Positions 1-6,388 of a DNA stretch of 7,892 bases are shown here, piece after piece. A program made the position numbers and the translations under genes. The notes below the pieces were generated by a model, which made no database searches, was not told where the DNA came from, and saw only the letters and a program-made list of their open reading frames with translations. The stretch covers positions 10,868 to 18,759 of the forward strand of contig DPJP01000372.1 in the NCBI GenBank assembly GCA_003542955.1, written 5' to 3'. Numbering within the stretch: position 1 is the stretch's first letter; every line of letters begins with the position of its first letter. Source of the stretch: Armatimonadota bacterium. Lineage in GTDB: Bacteria; Armatimonadota; Zipacnadia; Zipacnadales; UBA11051.

Positions 1-913
1 CAGTCACCGACACGAGCATGATATTCATGATGCCGACGCCGCCGACGAGCAGGGAGACCAGTGCGATGCCACCGAGCAGCCTCGTCATCGTCTCGCTCGC
101 CTCGGCCATCGATTCGAGCATCATCGACTGCTTCATGATGGTGAAGTCATTGTCCTGGCCGGTGCGGAGCTTGTGGCGGCGCCGCAGCAGAACCTCGATG
201 CCCTTTTCGACCTTGTCGATGGCGTCAGTGTTTACCGCCGAGACGCCGATCATGTTGATGTTCCTGCCGCCCAGCACCCGGTACCGCACGGTCGACAGAG
301 GCGCGGCGATCTGGTTATCCGGGCTACCCCAGGAGCCGCCGGCTTCCTTGGCGGCGCCGATGACCTCAAAGGGAATGCCGTTGAGGCGGACCCACTCACC
401 GATGGGCGATCGGCCAAAGAACAGCTCATTGACAACCTCGCTGCCCAGTACGCAGACGCGCTTGCGCCCGCGGACCTCCGCCTCGGTGAAGAAACGTCCC
501 TCCGCAAGGTTCCAGCTCCGCACCGTCTCGAACTCGGGAGTGCTGCCGACGAGCCGCGTCCGCGTGTTGAGGCTTCGATACTTGGCCTGGACGCTGCCCT
601 CCAACTGGGGAGCCACATCCAGGACACCGCCGACCGTCCGCTTGATCTCCTCGGCGTCGGCGACCTCGAGGCTGATGACAGGTGTATCGCTCGAAACCCC
701 GCCGCGCCGCCCCATGCCCGGTCTGACCATCAGCAGGTTCGTGCCCATGGACTGGATGCGGTCGATAGTGTCCTGCTTGAGGCCCTGGCCGATGGCGACG
801 ACGACAATGACGGCGCCGACACCGATGATGACGCCGAGCATCGTGAGGAAGGAGCGAAGCTTGTTCGCCTTCAGGCCGGCGAGTGCGACCCAAACCGCTT
901 CAATGATCGTCAC
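1..913 (-). CDS. MacB-type ABC transporter permease, C-terminus cut off by window edge
   Basis: This is the inner-membrane permease of a MacAB-TolC-type exporter. Such permeases do not form a classical transmembrane tunnel; they couple cytoplasmic ATP hydrolysis to periplasmic movement (family knowledge). 304 codons are visible from a GTG start. A cytoplasmic amphipathic start is followed by a first membrane helix at about residues 21-43 (FLTMLGVIIGVGAVIVVVAI), a large periplasmic domain at about 45-275, and a second helix ending in GGVGIMNIMLVSVT at the edge. That last motif is highly typical of MacB just before its cytoplasmic loop. The periplasmic part contains EGRFFTEAEVRGRKRVCVLG, another family hallmark. 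Stand-alone permeases of this type are usually about 400 residues, so roughly 100 residues and two helices should lie beyond base 1. The GTG start overlaps the ATPase stop in a GTGA junction, and a strong Shine-Dalgarno site lies 7 nt upstream, implying translational coupling. The substrate cannot be predicted. Confidence 0.93.
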   Translation of the reverse strand, partial: MTIIEAVWVALAGLKANKLRSFLTMLGVIIGVGAVIVVVAIGQGLKQDTIDRIQSMGTNLLMVRPGMGRRGGVSSDTPVISLEVADAEEIKRTVGGVLDVAPQLEGSVQAKYRSLNTRTRLVGSTPEFETVRSWNLAEGRFFTEAEVRGRKRVCVLGSEVVNELFFGRSPIGEWVRLNGIPFEVIGAAKEAGGSWGSPDNQIAAPLSTVRYRVLGGRNINMIGVSAVNTDAIDKVEKGIEVLLRRRHKLRTGQDNDFTIMKQSMMLESMAEASETMTRLLGGIALVSLLVGGVGIMNIMLVSVT

Positions 914-1698
914 TGCCCCGTCACCTCCCCCTCCGTGGAAGCATCATCGTATGGCTCGTCCTGCGGCGGTATCCCGCGTGCGGGCGTATGCCCGGCGTCC
1001 CCGGCTGCCGCCGTGTCGCATTTGCCGGCGCCATGGTTGTCGCTGACGATGCGGCCGTCGAGGAAATCGACCAGGCGCCTGCAGTACGCGGCGACGTGAT
1101 CGTCGTGGGTGACGATGACGATGGTGATGCCCTGGGCGTTGAGATCACAGAACAGCCCCATGACCTCCTTGCCGGTCTTCGAGTCGAGGTTGCCGGTTGG
1201 CTCGTCGGCGAGGATGATCGATGGCTCGTTGACGATGGCGCGGGCGATGGCGACGCGCTGCTGCTGCCCTCCGGAGAGCTCCGTGGGCCTGTGATGGGCG
1301 CGCTCGGCGACCCCCAGTCTCTCGAGGGCCTCGAGCGCACGCTTGCGCCGGTTCGGCGCATGCCCGTACAACAACGGCAACTCGACGTTGTGCAGCGCCG
1401 TGGCCTGCTGCAGCAGGCTGTAGTTCTGGAACACGAAGCCCATTCGCCTGTTGCGGATGTCCGCGAGTTCGCCGTCTGTGAGCGTCTCTACCTGTCGCCC
1501 CTCGAAGCTGTAGCTGCCATCCGTTGGGCGGTCCAGACACCCGAGCACGTTCATGAAGGTCGTTTTGCCGGAGCCCGACGGGCCCATGATGGCAACGAAG
1601 TCTCCTTCGTCAACCGCCAGATCGACACCCCGAAGCGCGTTGACCTGCACCTTCCCGGTGTCGTATACCTTCGTTAGGTCGCGTATCTCAATCAGCAT
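910..1698 (-). CDS. MacB/LolD-type ABC transporter ATP-binding protein
   Basis: This is the 262-residue cytoplasmic ATPase that powers the adjacent permease. All nucleotide-binding motifs are intact: Walker A GPSGSGKT at 39-46, Q-loop Q91 in VFQNYSLL, signature LSGGQ at 141-145, Walker B ILADEPTGNLD at 162-172 with catalytic E166, and switch histidine H198 in VTHD. The sequence DEPTGNLD and the ALRGVDLAVDEGDFVAIMGPSG context are characteristic of the MacB/LolD/FtsE group. In Escherichia coli MacB this domain is fused to the permease; here it is a separate protein, as in YknY/YknZ. The ATPase core ends near residue 220; the remaining 40 or so residues form a polar, Gly/Asp/Glu-rich tail with no recognisable domain. 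The ATG start is preceded by AGGGTG 5 nt upstream. It lies 31 bp after the adaptor gene and overlaps the permease start by 4 bases. Family assignment is very secure; substrate is unknown. Confidence 0.95.
   Translation of the reverse strand: MLIEIRDLTKVYDTGKVQVNALRGVDLAVDEGDFVAIMGPSGSGKTTFMNVLGCLDRPTDGSYSFEGRQVETLTDGELADIRNRRMGFVFQNYSLLQQATALHNVELPLLYGHAPNRRKRALEALERLGVAERAHHRPTELSGGQQQRVAIARAIVNEPSIILADEPTGNLDSKTGKEVMGLFCDLNAQGITIVIVTHDDHVAAYCRRLVDFLDGRIVSDNHGAGKCDTAAAGDAGHTPARGIPPQDEPYDDASTEGEVTGQ
921..928 (-). promoter_or_regulatory. Shine-Dalgarno site deciding the GTG start of the permease
   Basis: Read on the minus strand, GGAGGTGA lies 7 nt before the GTG at 913-911. It sits inside the 3' end of the ATPase gene. 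No ATG in this frame lies nearby, and the reading frame immediately downstream already matches the MacB N-terminus, so this site fixes the start. Confidence 0.7.
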
Positions 1699-1729
1699 CG
1701 TGGCACCCTATCACACGGCCGCGGGCGGC

Positions 1730-3631
1730 CTATCTATTGCGGAACTGCCTGAGCATGCGCTGCCTGTTACGGTCTTCGGCTTCCTTCTTCGCCTTGTCCT
1801 TGTCTGATTGCATCCAGGGCACATTGCTGCCCGGAGGCGGCGGGATGAGGACTACCTCGCCTTCCTTGAGGCCCTCCGTGATCTCGGTGTCCTCCCAGTT
1901 GCTCAACCCGACCTTGACGGCTCTCATCTCGGGCTTGGTCGTGGTGCCGTTCTCGAAAACCTCGACGAAGGGCCCGGCCTTATTATCACGGGTGACACAG
2001 ACGTCAGGGATCACAAGAACGTTCTTGCGCTCGGCGACCTTGATGGTGGCGTCGGCGGTCATGCCGGGCCGCAGTTCCTTCGGCGGGTTGTCAATCTTCA
2101 TCCTGACCTTGAAGCGGATGACCTGGTTCTCTTCTTGACCGAGCGGGAAGATCTTGACGACCTTGCCGGTGAGCTTCTTGCTCTCGAGCGCGGACACGCT
2201 GATCTCACAGGGCTGATCGACGGCGACGGGCGCAATATCGACCTCGTCGACGTCGGCGAGCACATACATCTCGCTGATGTCGGCGATGGTGACGAGGCCG
2301 GTTCCCTCGCGGAGCGCGGCGGTACCGGCGGGTACCACAGTGCCCTCCTCGACCAGCTTCGACATGATGACGCCGGAGCGCGGCGCAACCACCTGGGTAT
2401 ACTGCAGGTCATACGCGGCATCCTGCAGTGCGAGTGTGCGCTTGTGCAGGTCGGCCATGGCTATGTCGATCTGCCTGCGCTTGACCTCATCCTGAAGGGT
2501 GCCGGACTCCGCCTTCGCGAGCGCGGCTTCGGCCTCCACAAGGCCTGCCTTCGCAGACTTGAGTCGCTGTTCCATCACGAGTACCGAGCCGCGGTCGGCC
2601 TCCGCGGAGGTCAGGTTGGCCCTGGCCTCCTCGACCGAGGCCTCGGCGACGGTCACCGCCTGCTCCTTGACCTGCACGTCCGAGTAGCCGGCCTTGGCCA
2701 GCGCGAGGGAGGCCTCTGCCTGTGTCACGGATGCCCGAGCCTGGGCGATTTCCTCGGGGCGGTTGCCCGCCTCGAGTTCCGCCAGTGCCGCGGTTGCCCG
2801 ATCAACATCGGCGCGCGCCTGCTTCTGGCTCTTCTGGGCGTCGTCGAAGGCCTGCTGGGAGATGAAGCCCTTGTCGAGGAGCGCCTTCTGCCGTTCGAGC
2901 GTCTTCTCGGCATTGGCGAGGTTGGCCTGCGAGCTGCGGAGGCTTGCGCGTGCCTGCTCGATGTTCTCCGTACGCGGCCCCGCGATGGCCAGTTGCAGGC
3001 TCTGGCGCCTGGAATCGAGGGATGCCTCGGCACTGGTGATGTCGGCGTCGTAGAGCTTCTTGCCGGCATCACGTTGGAGAATGGCCTGCTTGAGGCGGGC
3101 CTCCGCGGATGCCAGCGAGGCCTTGGCCTTGTGCACCGCGTCGGCGGTGGTCTGGCGGCTCTGGCGCAGCTCCTCCTCCGCCTGCCTGACCTGGGCGCGG
3201 GACTGTTCGAGCGAGGCGCGCGCCTGGTCGACGGAGGTGTAAGTCTGCACCTCCTGCGAACGGGCGTTGAGGCGTGCCTGGGCCGTGCCGGCCCGCGCGG
3301 AGTTGACATCGGCCGTCGCCTGATCGACCTTGGTCCGTATCTGCGTGGCGTCGACCTCGGCGATGATCTGTCCGGCCTCGACATAGTCGCCGGCCTCGAC
3401 GAACATGCCGGTGACTTCACCGCCGCTGCGGGATTTGACCTCGACGGTCGTCAGCGCCTCGAGTTCACCGCTCGCCGACACGGTAATCGAGAGGTCCTTG
3501 CGCTCCACTGTCGCGGTCTCGATCTCGACTTCCGACGCGGCCGCCTTTGCCGCCTTGCGGCTCCTGTAGAACCATACGCCGCCGCCGATGATCGCGAGGA
3601 TAACCACCCCTGCAACTATTCGCTTGAGCAT
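1730..3631 (-). CDS. HlyD/MacA-family periplasmic adaptor with unusually long coiled-coil hairpin
   Basis: This is a membrane-fusion protein expected to bridge the inner-membrane permease and the TolC-like channel. Residue numbers count from the GTG at 3634 (634 aa). An N-terminal membrane anchor (5-22) is followed by the first lipoyl half-motif (about 64-97, including GGEVTGMFVEAGDYVEAGQI). Next comes a very long Ala/Glu/Gln/Arg-rich coiled coil (about 98-415), then the second lipoyl half (APRSGVIMSKLVEEGTVVPAG, about 417-437), a beta-barrel (about 455-535, with LRPGMTADATIKV), a membrane-proximal domain (to about 600) and a charged tail. MacA-type adaptors are usually near 370-400 residues, and nearly all the excess is coiled coil. 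The TolC stop and the alternative GTG overlap as TAGTG, and an ATG follows at once at 3631; AGGTGA lies 6 nt before the GTG and 9 nt before the ATG, so both starts are plausible. Position in the operon confirms the exporter role. Confidence 0.93.
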   Translation of the reverse strand: MLKRIVAGVVILAIIGGGVWFYRSRKAAKAAASEVEIETATVERKDLSITVSASGELEALTTVEVKSRSGGEVTGMFVEAGDYVEAGQIIAEVDATQIRTKVDQATADVNSARAGTAQARLNARSQEVQTYTSVDQARASLEQSRAQVRQAEEELRQSRQTTADAVHKAKASLASAEARLKQAILQRDAGKKLYDADITSAEASLDSRRQSLQLAIAGPRTENIEQARASLRSSQANLANAEKTLERQKALLDKGFISQQAFDDAQKSQKQARADVDRATAALAELEAGNRPEEIAQARASVTQAEASLALAKAGYSDVQVKEQAVTVAEASVEEARANLTSAEADRGSVLVMEQRLKSAKAGLVEAEAALAKAESGTLQDEVKRRQIDIAMADLHKRTLALQDAAYDLQYTQVVAPRSGVIMSKLVEEGTVVPAGTAALREGTGLVTIADISEMYVLADVDEVDIAPVAVDQPCEISVSALESKKLTGKVVKIFPLGQEENQVIRFKVRMKIDNPPKELRPGMTADATIKVAERKNVLVIPDVCVTRDNKAGPFVEVFENGTTTKPEMRAVKVGLSNWEDTEITEGLKEGEVVLIPPPPGSNVPWMQSDKDKAKKEAEDRNRQRMLRQFRNR

Positions 3632-3633
3632 CA

Positions 3634-4968
3634 CTACTGATCACCTGCCGGCATAGGATAGCCGCCGACGGCCCTCTGCAGGGCCGCCAGTGCTGTGGCG
3701 TGGTTGTATTGTGCCTGTATCTCGGAGACTTCCGCGCTGCGGAGCGATGTCTGCGCATCGGTGACCTCGATAATGATTGCGAGGTCTGCCGCATACCGGG
3801 CCTCAGCCGCGGCGAGGTTCTGCTGCGCGTCGGCCCTCGCGACCGTCGCCCTGTCGACCGATTCGCGGGCCGCCACGAGGGTGTAGTAGGCCGACTCGAC
3901 CTGCTGCTGAATGGATATCTCGAGCGCCTGGAGTCCGAGTTCGGCGCCCCGATAGTCCGCCCTGGCCTGCTTCACCGCGGCCGAGGACGCGCCGGCATCA
4001 AACAGCGGGTACGACGCGCCTGCGCGCAGGCTCCACTCGTGGCCGGTGTTGTCATCATAGTGACCCCAGTCGGCCGTTGCCGACGCCGACAGGCTGACAC
4101 CCGCCGCGGCCTCGGTGGCCCGCAGACTGAGCCGCGATGCGTCCACCCGGAGGCGACGCTCGGCGAGGTCGGGACGAGTGCGCATCGCCTCATCCAGCAG
4201 CGCCCCAGGCTCACGGTCCTCTCCACCCACAGGCCCGGGCTCTGCCAGGTTGAGCGTGGTCGCAGGCGGCAGGACAAGATAGGCCCGCAGAGCGGCCTCG
4301 GCAGTGCGAACATCCGCCTCCGCACGCACCGCGGCCAGCCGGGCATTGGCCAACTCGAGCTTGACCGGGAGCAGGTCCGACTCCGGCGCGGTGCCGGCTG
4401 TGATCCTCGCCTGTACCAGGTCACGGTGGCGCTCCGCATCAATGACCCCGCGCATGGCGACCTCGGTGTACTCCCTGGCAGCCAGGACGTCGTAGTATGC
4501 GGTGATGACCTCATAGGCAAGCAGTCGCCGCGTGTCCTCGATACCGATCTCCGAAGCCGTGGCCCGCGTCTTCGCGGCGTCGATGCGCGCCCGCCGGCCT
4601 GTCTCGAAGATCGTGTAGGTCATCCCGACGCCGGCCCCGCGCGTCGTCGTGCGGTTGCCGACCGTCGCACGGCCGTCGAGGGCTCTGCTCTCACGCCAGG
4701 AGTAGTCGGCGCTCAGTTGCGGGTAGAGGTTGGCGGATTGCTGGCGCGCCGAGGCACGGGCGGACTCCGCCGAGGCAACGGCGATGCCGATGTCGGGGTG
4801 CCGCGCGAACGCTATCTCGACGCAGTCGCCGAGCGTGAGCGGCTCGCCCGATGGGATGCCGACGTCGTCGTCGGCGCACACGCACGGCACGAAAACCAGT
4901 GTCAGCAGCAGAGCGACCAGGGCCGCCGGTACCGGTCCCGCCCGCACCAGGAGTACAGTGCTCGTCAT
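3634..4968 (-). CDS. TolC-family outer membrane efflux protein
   Basis: This is the 444-residue outer-membrane channel of the tripartite exporter and the first gene of the operon. The N-terminus has a Sec signal peptide: a hydrophobic core at about 14-28 and a likely signal peptidase I site after CVCA, before DDD at 33-35. The mature protein has the duplicated OEP architecture. Repeat one begins with LTLGDCVEIAFARHPDI (45-60) and contains YTIFETGRRARIDAAK (118-133). Repeat two begins near LLDEAMRTRPDLAERR (257-272) and contains YPLFDAGASSAAVKQA (320-335). The second repeat ends with EVTDAQTSLRSAE (401-413) and LQRAVGG (430-436). Long Ala-rich helical segments fit the periplasmic tunnel. The length is normal for the family. 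The ATG start has GGTGA 7 nt upstream, and the stop overlaps the alternative adaptor GTG by one base. No N-terminal acylation cysteine is convincing. Confidence 0.93.
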   Translation of the reverse strand: MTSTVLLVRAGPVPAALVALLLTLVFVPCVCADDDVGIPSGEPLTLGDCVEIAFARHPDIGIAVASAESARASARQQSANLYPQLSADYSWRESRALDGRATVGNRTTTRGAGVGMTYTIFETGRRARIDAAKTRATASEIGIEDTRRLLAYEVITAYYDVLAAREYTEVAMRGVIDAERHRDLVQARITAGTAPESDLLPVKLELANARLAAVRAEADVRTAEAALRAYLVLPPATTLNLAEPGPVGGEDREPGALLDEAMRTRPDLAERRLRVDASRLSLRATEAAAGVSLSASATADWGHYDDNTGHEWSLRAGASYPLFDAGASSAAVKQARADYRGAELGLQALEISIQQQVESAYYTLVAARESVDRATVARADAQQNLAAAEARYAADLAIIIEVTDAQTSLRSAEVSEIQAQYNHATALAALQRAVGGYPMPAGDQ

Positions 4969-4993
4969 AGCTCAGTCACCACGATCGAGGTCG

Positions 4994-5010
4994 GGCGCAA
5001 CGGCTGCGCC
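4994..5010. promoter_or_regulatory. inverted repeat GGCGCA-N5-TGCGCC in the exporter operon leader
   Basis: A perfect 6-bp inverted repeat with a 5-nt spacer lies just downstream of the possible -10 site, overlapping where transcription would begin if that site is used. It could be a repressor operator or a leader hairpin. It ends 26 nt before the ATG. Short GC-rich inverted repeats also arise by chance in DNA of this composition. Confidence 0.25.
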
Positions 5011-5011
5011 A

Positions 5012-5020
5012 CGTATAACA
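5012..5020 (-). promoter_or_regulatory. possible extended -10 element for the exporter operon
   Basis: On the minus strand the sequence TGTTATACG fits an extended -10 pattern (TGn followed by a TATAAT-like hexamer, 4 of 6 matches). It lies about 45 nt upstream of the TolC-family ATG. I found no acceptable -35 hexamer at 16-18 nt spacing, and this organism's sigma factor preferences are unknown, so this is a weak call. Confidence 0.25.
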
Positions 5021-5203
5021 CGCACGAAGGTCCGCTCGCCTGTAGCGGGAGTGTGGGGAAAGTCTGCGATGATTGTGATTGATTGCGACCCTTCGGTGAG
5101 ACGCTTTCTTCGTAAAAGTTATTGCACCTTCATTCCTCAAAAAAAACGCTCACTCTCTGCATGCCATTGCTTCAGCAGGGATGCCGGGCAGCGGGGCCGA
5201 ACA

Positions 5204-5217
5204 TCACACGGGTGTGA
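5204..5217. promoter_or_regulatory. palindrome TCACAC-GG-GTGTGA upstream of the first propeller gene
   Basis: A perfect 6-bp inverted repeat with a 2-bp spacer lies 28 nt before the ATG at 5246. Its position suits an operator or a small leader hairpin. I do not recognise the site as that of a known regulator; the half-sites are in the opposite order to a CRP site. Confidence 0.25.
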
Positions 5218-5245
5218 ACCCGCATGCCGACGCCGGAGGGAATCG

Positions 5246-6337
5246 ATGAGGACGTGGCAGGTCGCGCTGGTTGTGCTCATGGTCGGAGGGCTGGTCGCCT
5301 TTGCGGCGCTGCGGGGCTGGTGGCGGCAGCCTGACGAGCCTGCCCAACACCTCGTCGTTACGCCGCAGATGACGCACGAGGCGGGTGATGAGGCTGTGAC
5401 GCCCGCACCGGGTCGCATCGCCTTCGTGTCTCAGCGTGACGGACACCCCCAGGTCTACGCATGCGACGCCGACGGCGGGAACCAGGTCAACCTCAGCAAC
5501 ACCCCGGCGGCCGACGGCGCGCCCTGCTGGTCTCCCGACGGCCAACTGCTCGCCTTTGTTCGCACGGATGACGACACGAGTGACGTCTGGGTGATGGCCC
5601 CCGACGGCAGCGGGCAGCGGGCCCTCACGCACAGCGGGCAATACGTTATGGAGGTCTCCTGGTCACCGGATGGGAAGAGCATCGCCTTTGCCCGCCACGG
5701 CGCGGACGGCAGATGGAGCATCTGCATTGTGGATCTCGCGGGCGGAGAGCCCGTGTCGCTCACCCCCAGTGACGCCGAGGACTCTGCACCCAGATTCTCC
5801 CCCGATGGCTCACGGATCGCCTTCACCGCGGGAGTCGACGGCAGCGGTGGCGTCTGGGTTATGGAGCCTAATGGAGGGAACAGGAGGCGCGTGAGTAGCG
5901 ACGCGGGCCCTGCCACCAGGCCGCTCTGGTCGCCTGACGGCGCCTGGATCGCGTTTGCCTCCGAGCGTGACGGCGTCGCGGGCGTGCATGCGGTCAATAT
6001 TAAGACGGGCGAGCAGCGGCAGTTGGCAACGCAGGGCTCCTTCCCACAGCCCGACGCCTGGTCCCCCGACAGCGGGCGGCTGGCCTACACCGGCACGCAG
6101 GATGACCTCATGCACGTGTCCCTGGTCGGCATCGACGGGAAGGACGCCGCCAGGCTGACCGAAGACGATGGGAGCGACTGGGGCGCGGCCTGGTCGCCGG
6201 ATGGCAGCCACATCGCCTTCCTCAGTGACCGCGACGGCAACGACGAGATATACGTCATCTCAGCAACCGGGGGGAAGGCTCACAGACTCACCGACAACGA
6301 CGTCCATGACGGCGAGGCGGTCTGGCGCCCCCGGTAG
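5246..6337 (+). CDS. membrane-anchored PD40/TolB-type beta-propeller protein
   Basis: This 363-residue protein has one N-terminal membrane helix (about 5-22, VALVVLMVGGLVAFAAL) with no clear signal peptidase site, then a propeller predicted to face the periplasm. Six PD40 motifs occur at regular spacing: WSPDG at 95, 139, 228 and 316, FSPDG at 184 and WSPDS at 272, giving a period of 44-45 residues. Each is followed by a hydrophobic strand such as IAFAR or IAFTA. An extra strand set at the start (GRIAFVSQRDG, 56-66) and a terminal AVWRPR suggest closure of a six- or seven-bladed ring. True TolB has an extra N-terminal domain before the propeller and sits in a tol-pal cluster; both are absent. 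The ATG is chosen because GGAGGG lies 5 nt upstream and the membrane helix begins directly after it. The function is unknown; such propellers usually bind proteins or peptides, and no catalytic domain is visible. Confidence 0.9.
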   Translation: MRTWQVALVVLMVGGLVAFAALRGWWRQPDEPAQHLVVTPQMTHEAGDEAVTPAPGRIAFVSQRDGHPQVYACDADGGNQVNLSNTPAADGAPCWSPDGQLLAFVRTDDDTSDVWVMAPDGSGQRALTHSGQYVMEVSWSPDGKSIAFARHGADGRWSICIVDLAGGEPVSLTPSDAEDSAPRFSPDGSRIAFTAGVDGSGGVWVMEPNGGNRRRVSSDAGPATRPLWSPDGAWIAFASERDGVAGVHAVNIKTGEQRQLATQGSFPQPDAWSPDSGRLAYTGTQDDLMHVSLVGIDGKDAARLTEDDGSDWGAAWSPDGSHIAFLSDRDGNDEIYVISATGGKAHRLTDNDVHDGEAVWRPR

Positions 6338-6388
6338 GCGTCGACTGCGCCCGCGCGGGGCCTCCGGGCTCCGGGAGGTAGTCGGCTC

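Larger units (their letters stand above)
4969..5245. other. divergent intergenic region between exporter operon and propeller genes
   Basis: These 277 bp separate two divergently transcribed gene sets and must hold both sets of promoters. I see no convincing coding frame, RNA gene or consensus sigma-70 promoter pair. Notable local features are an AT-richer stretch at about 5101-5146, including a run of eight A at 5139-5146, and two short inverted repeats (annotated separately). The A-run is not preceded by a GC-rich stem on either strand, so it does not look like an intrinsic terminator. It could be an UP-like or bent element (inference). Confidence 0.6.

Noticed and set aside
18..1099. Two long plus-strand open frames over the permease gene
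   Set aside because: The minus-strand frame from the GTG at 913 gives unmistakable MacB motifs. The plus-strand products are Ser/Thr/Pro/Arg- or Asp/Ala-rich shadows.
1808..3640. A 610-codon open frame on the plus strand, antisense to the adaptor gene
   Set aside because: It lies opposite a clearly real HlyD-family gene. Its product is a Leu/Gly/Arg/Asp-rich string without any domain, as expected from the complement of an Ala/Glu/Gln-rich coiled coil in GC-rich DNA.
3700..5082. A 460-codon open frame on the plus strand, antisense to the TolC-family gene
   Set aside because: The minus-strand frame has a signal peptide, both OEP repeats and normal length. The plus-strand product is Arg/Gly-rich and shows no family features.
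5139..5146. A-run read as a T-run terminator on the minus strand
   Set aside because: No GC-rich stem precedes it on the minus strand, and no gene in the window ends there.
4730..5245. Upstream in-frame extension of the first propeller gene
   Set aside because: The extension overlaps the TolC-family gene and codes for low-complexity sequence. The ATG at 5246 has a strong GGAGGG site and leads straight into a membrane helix.
5246..6337. Assignment of the first propeller gene as tolB
   Set aside because: It lacks the extra N-terminal domain of TolB, has an uncleaved anchor, and has no tolA/tolQ/tolR/pal neighbours in view.
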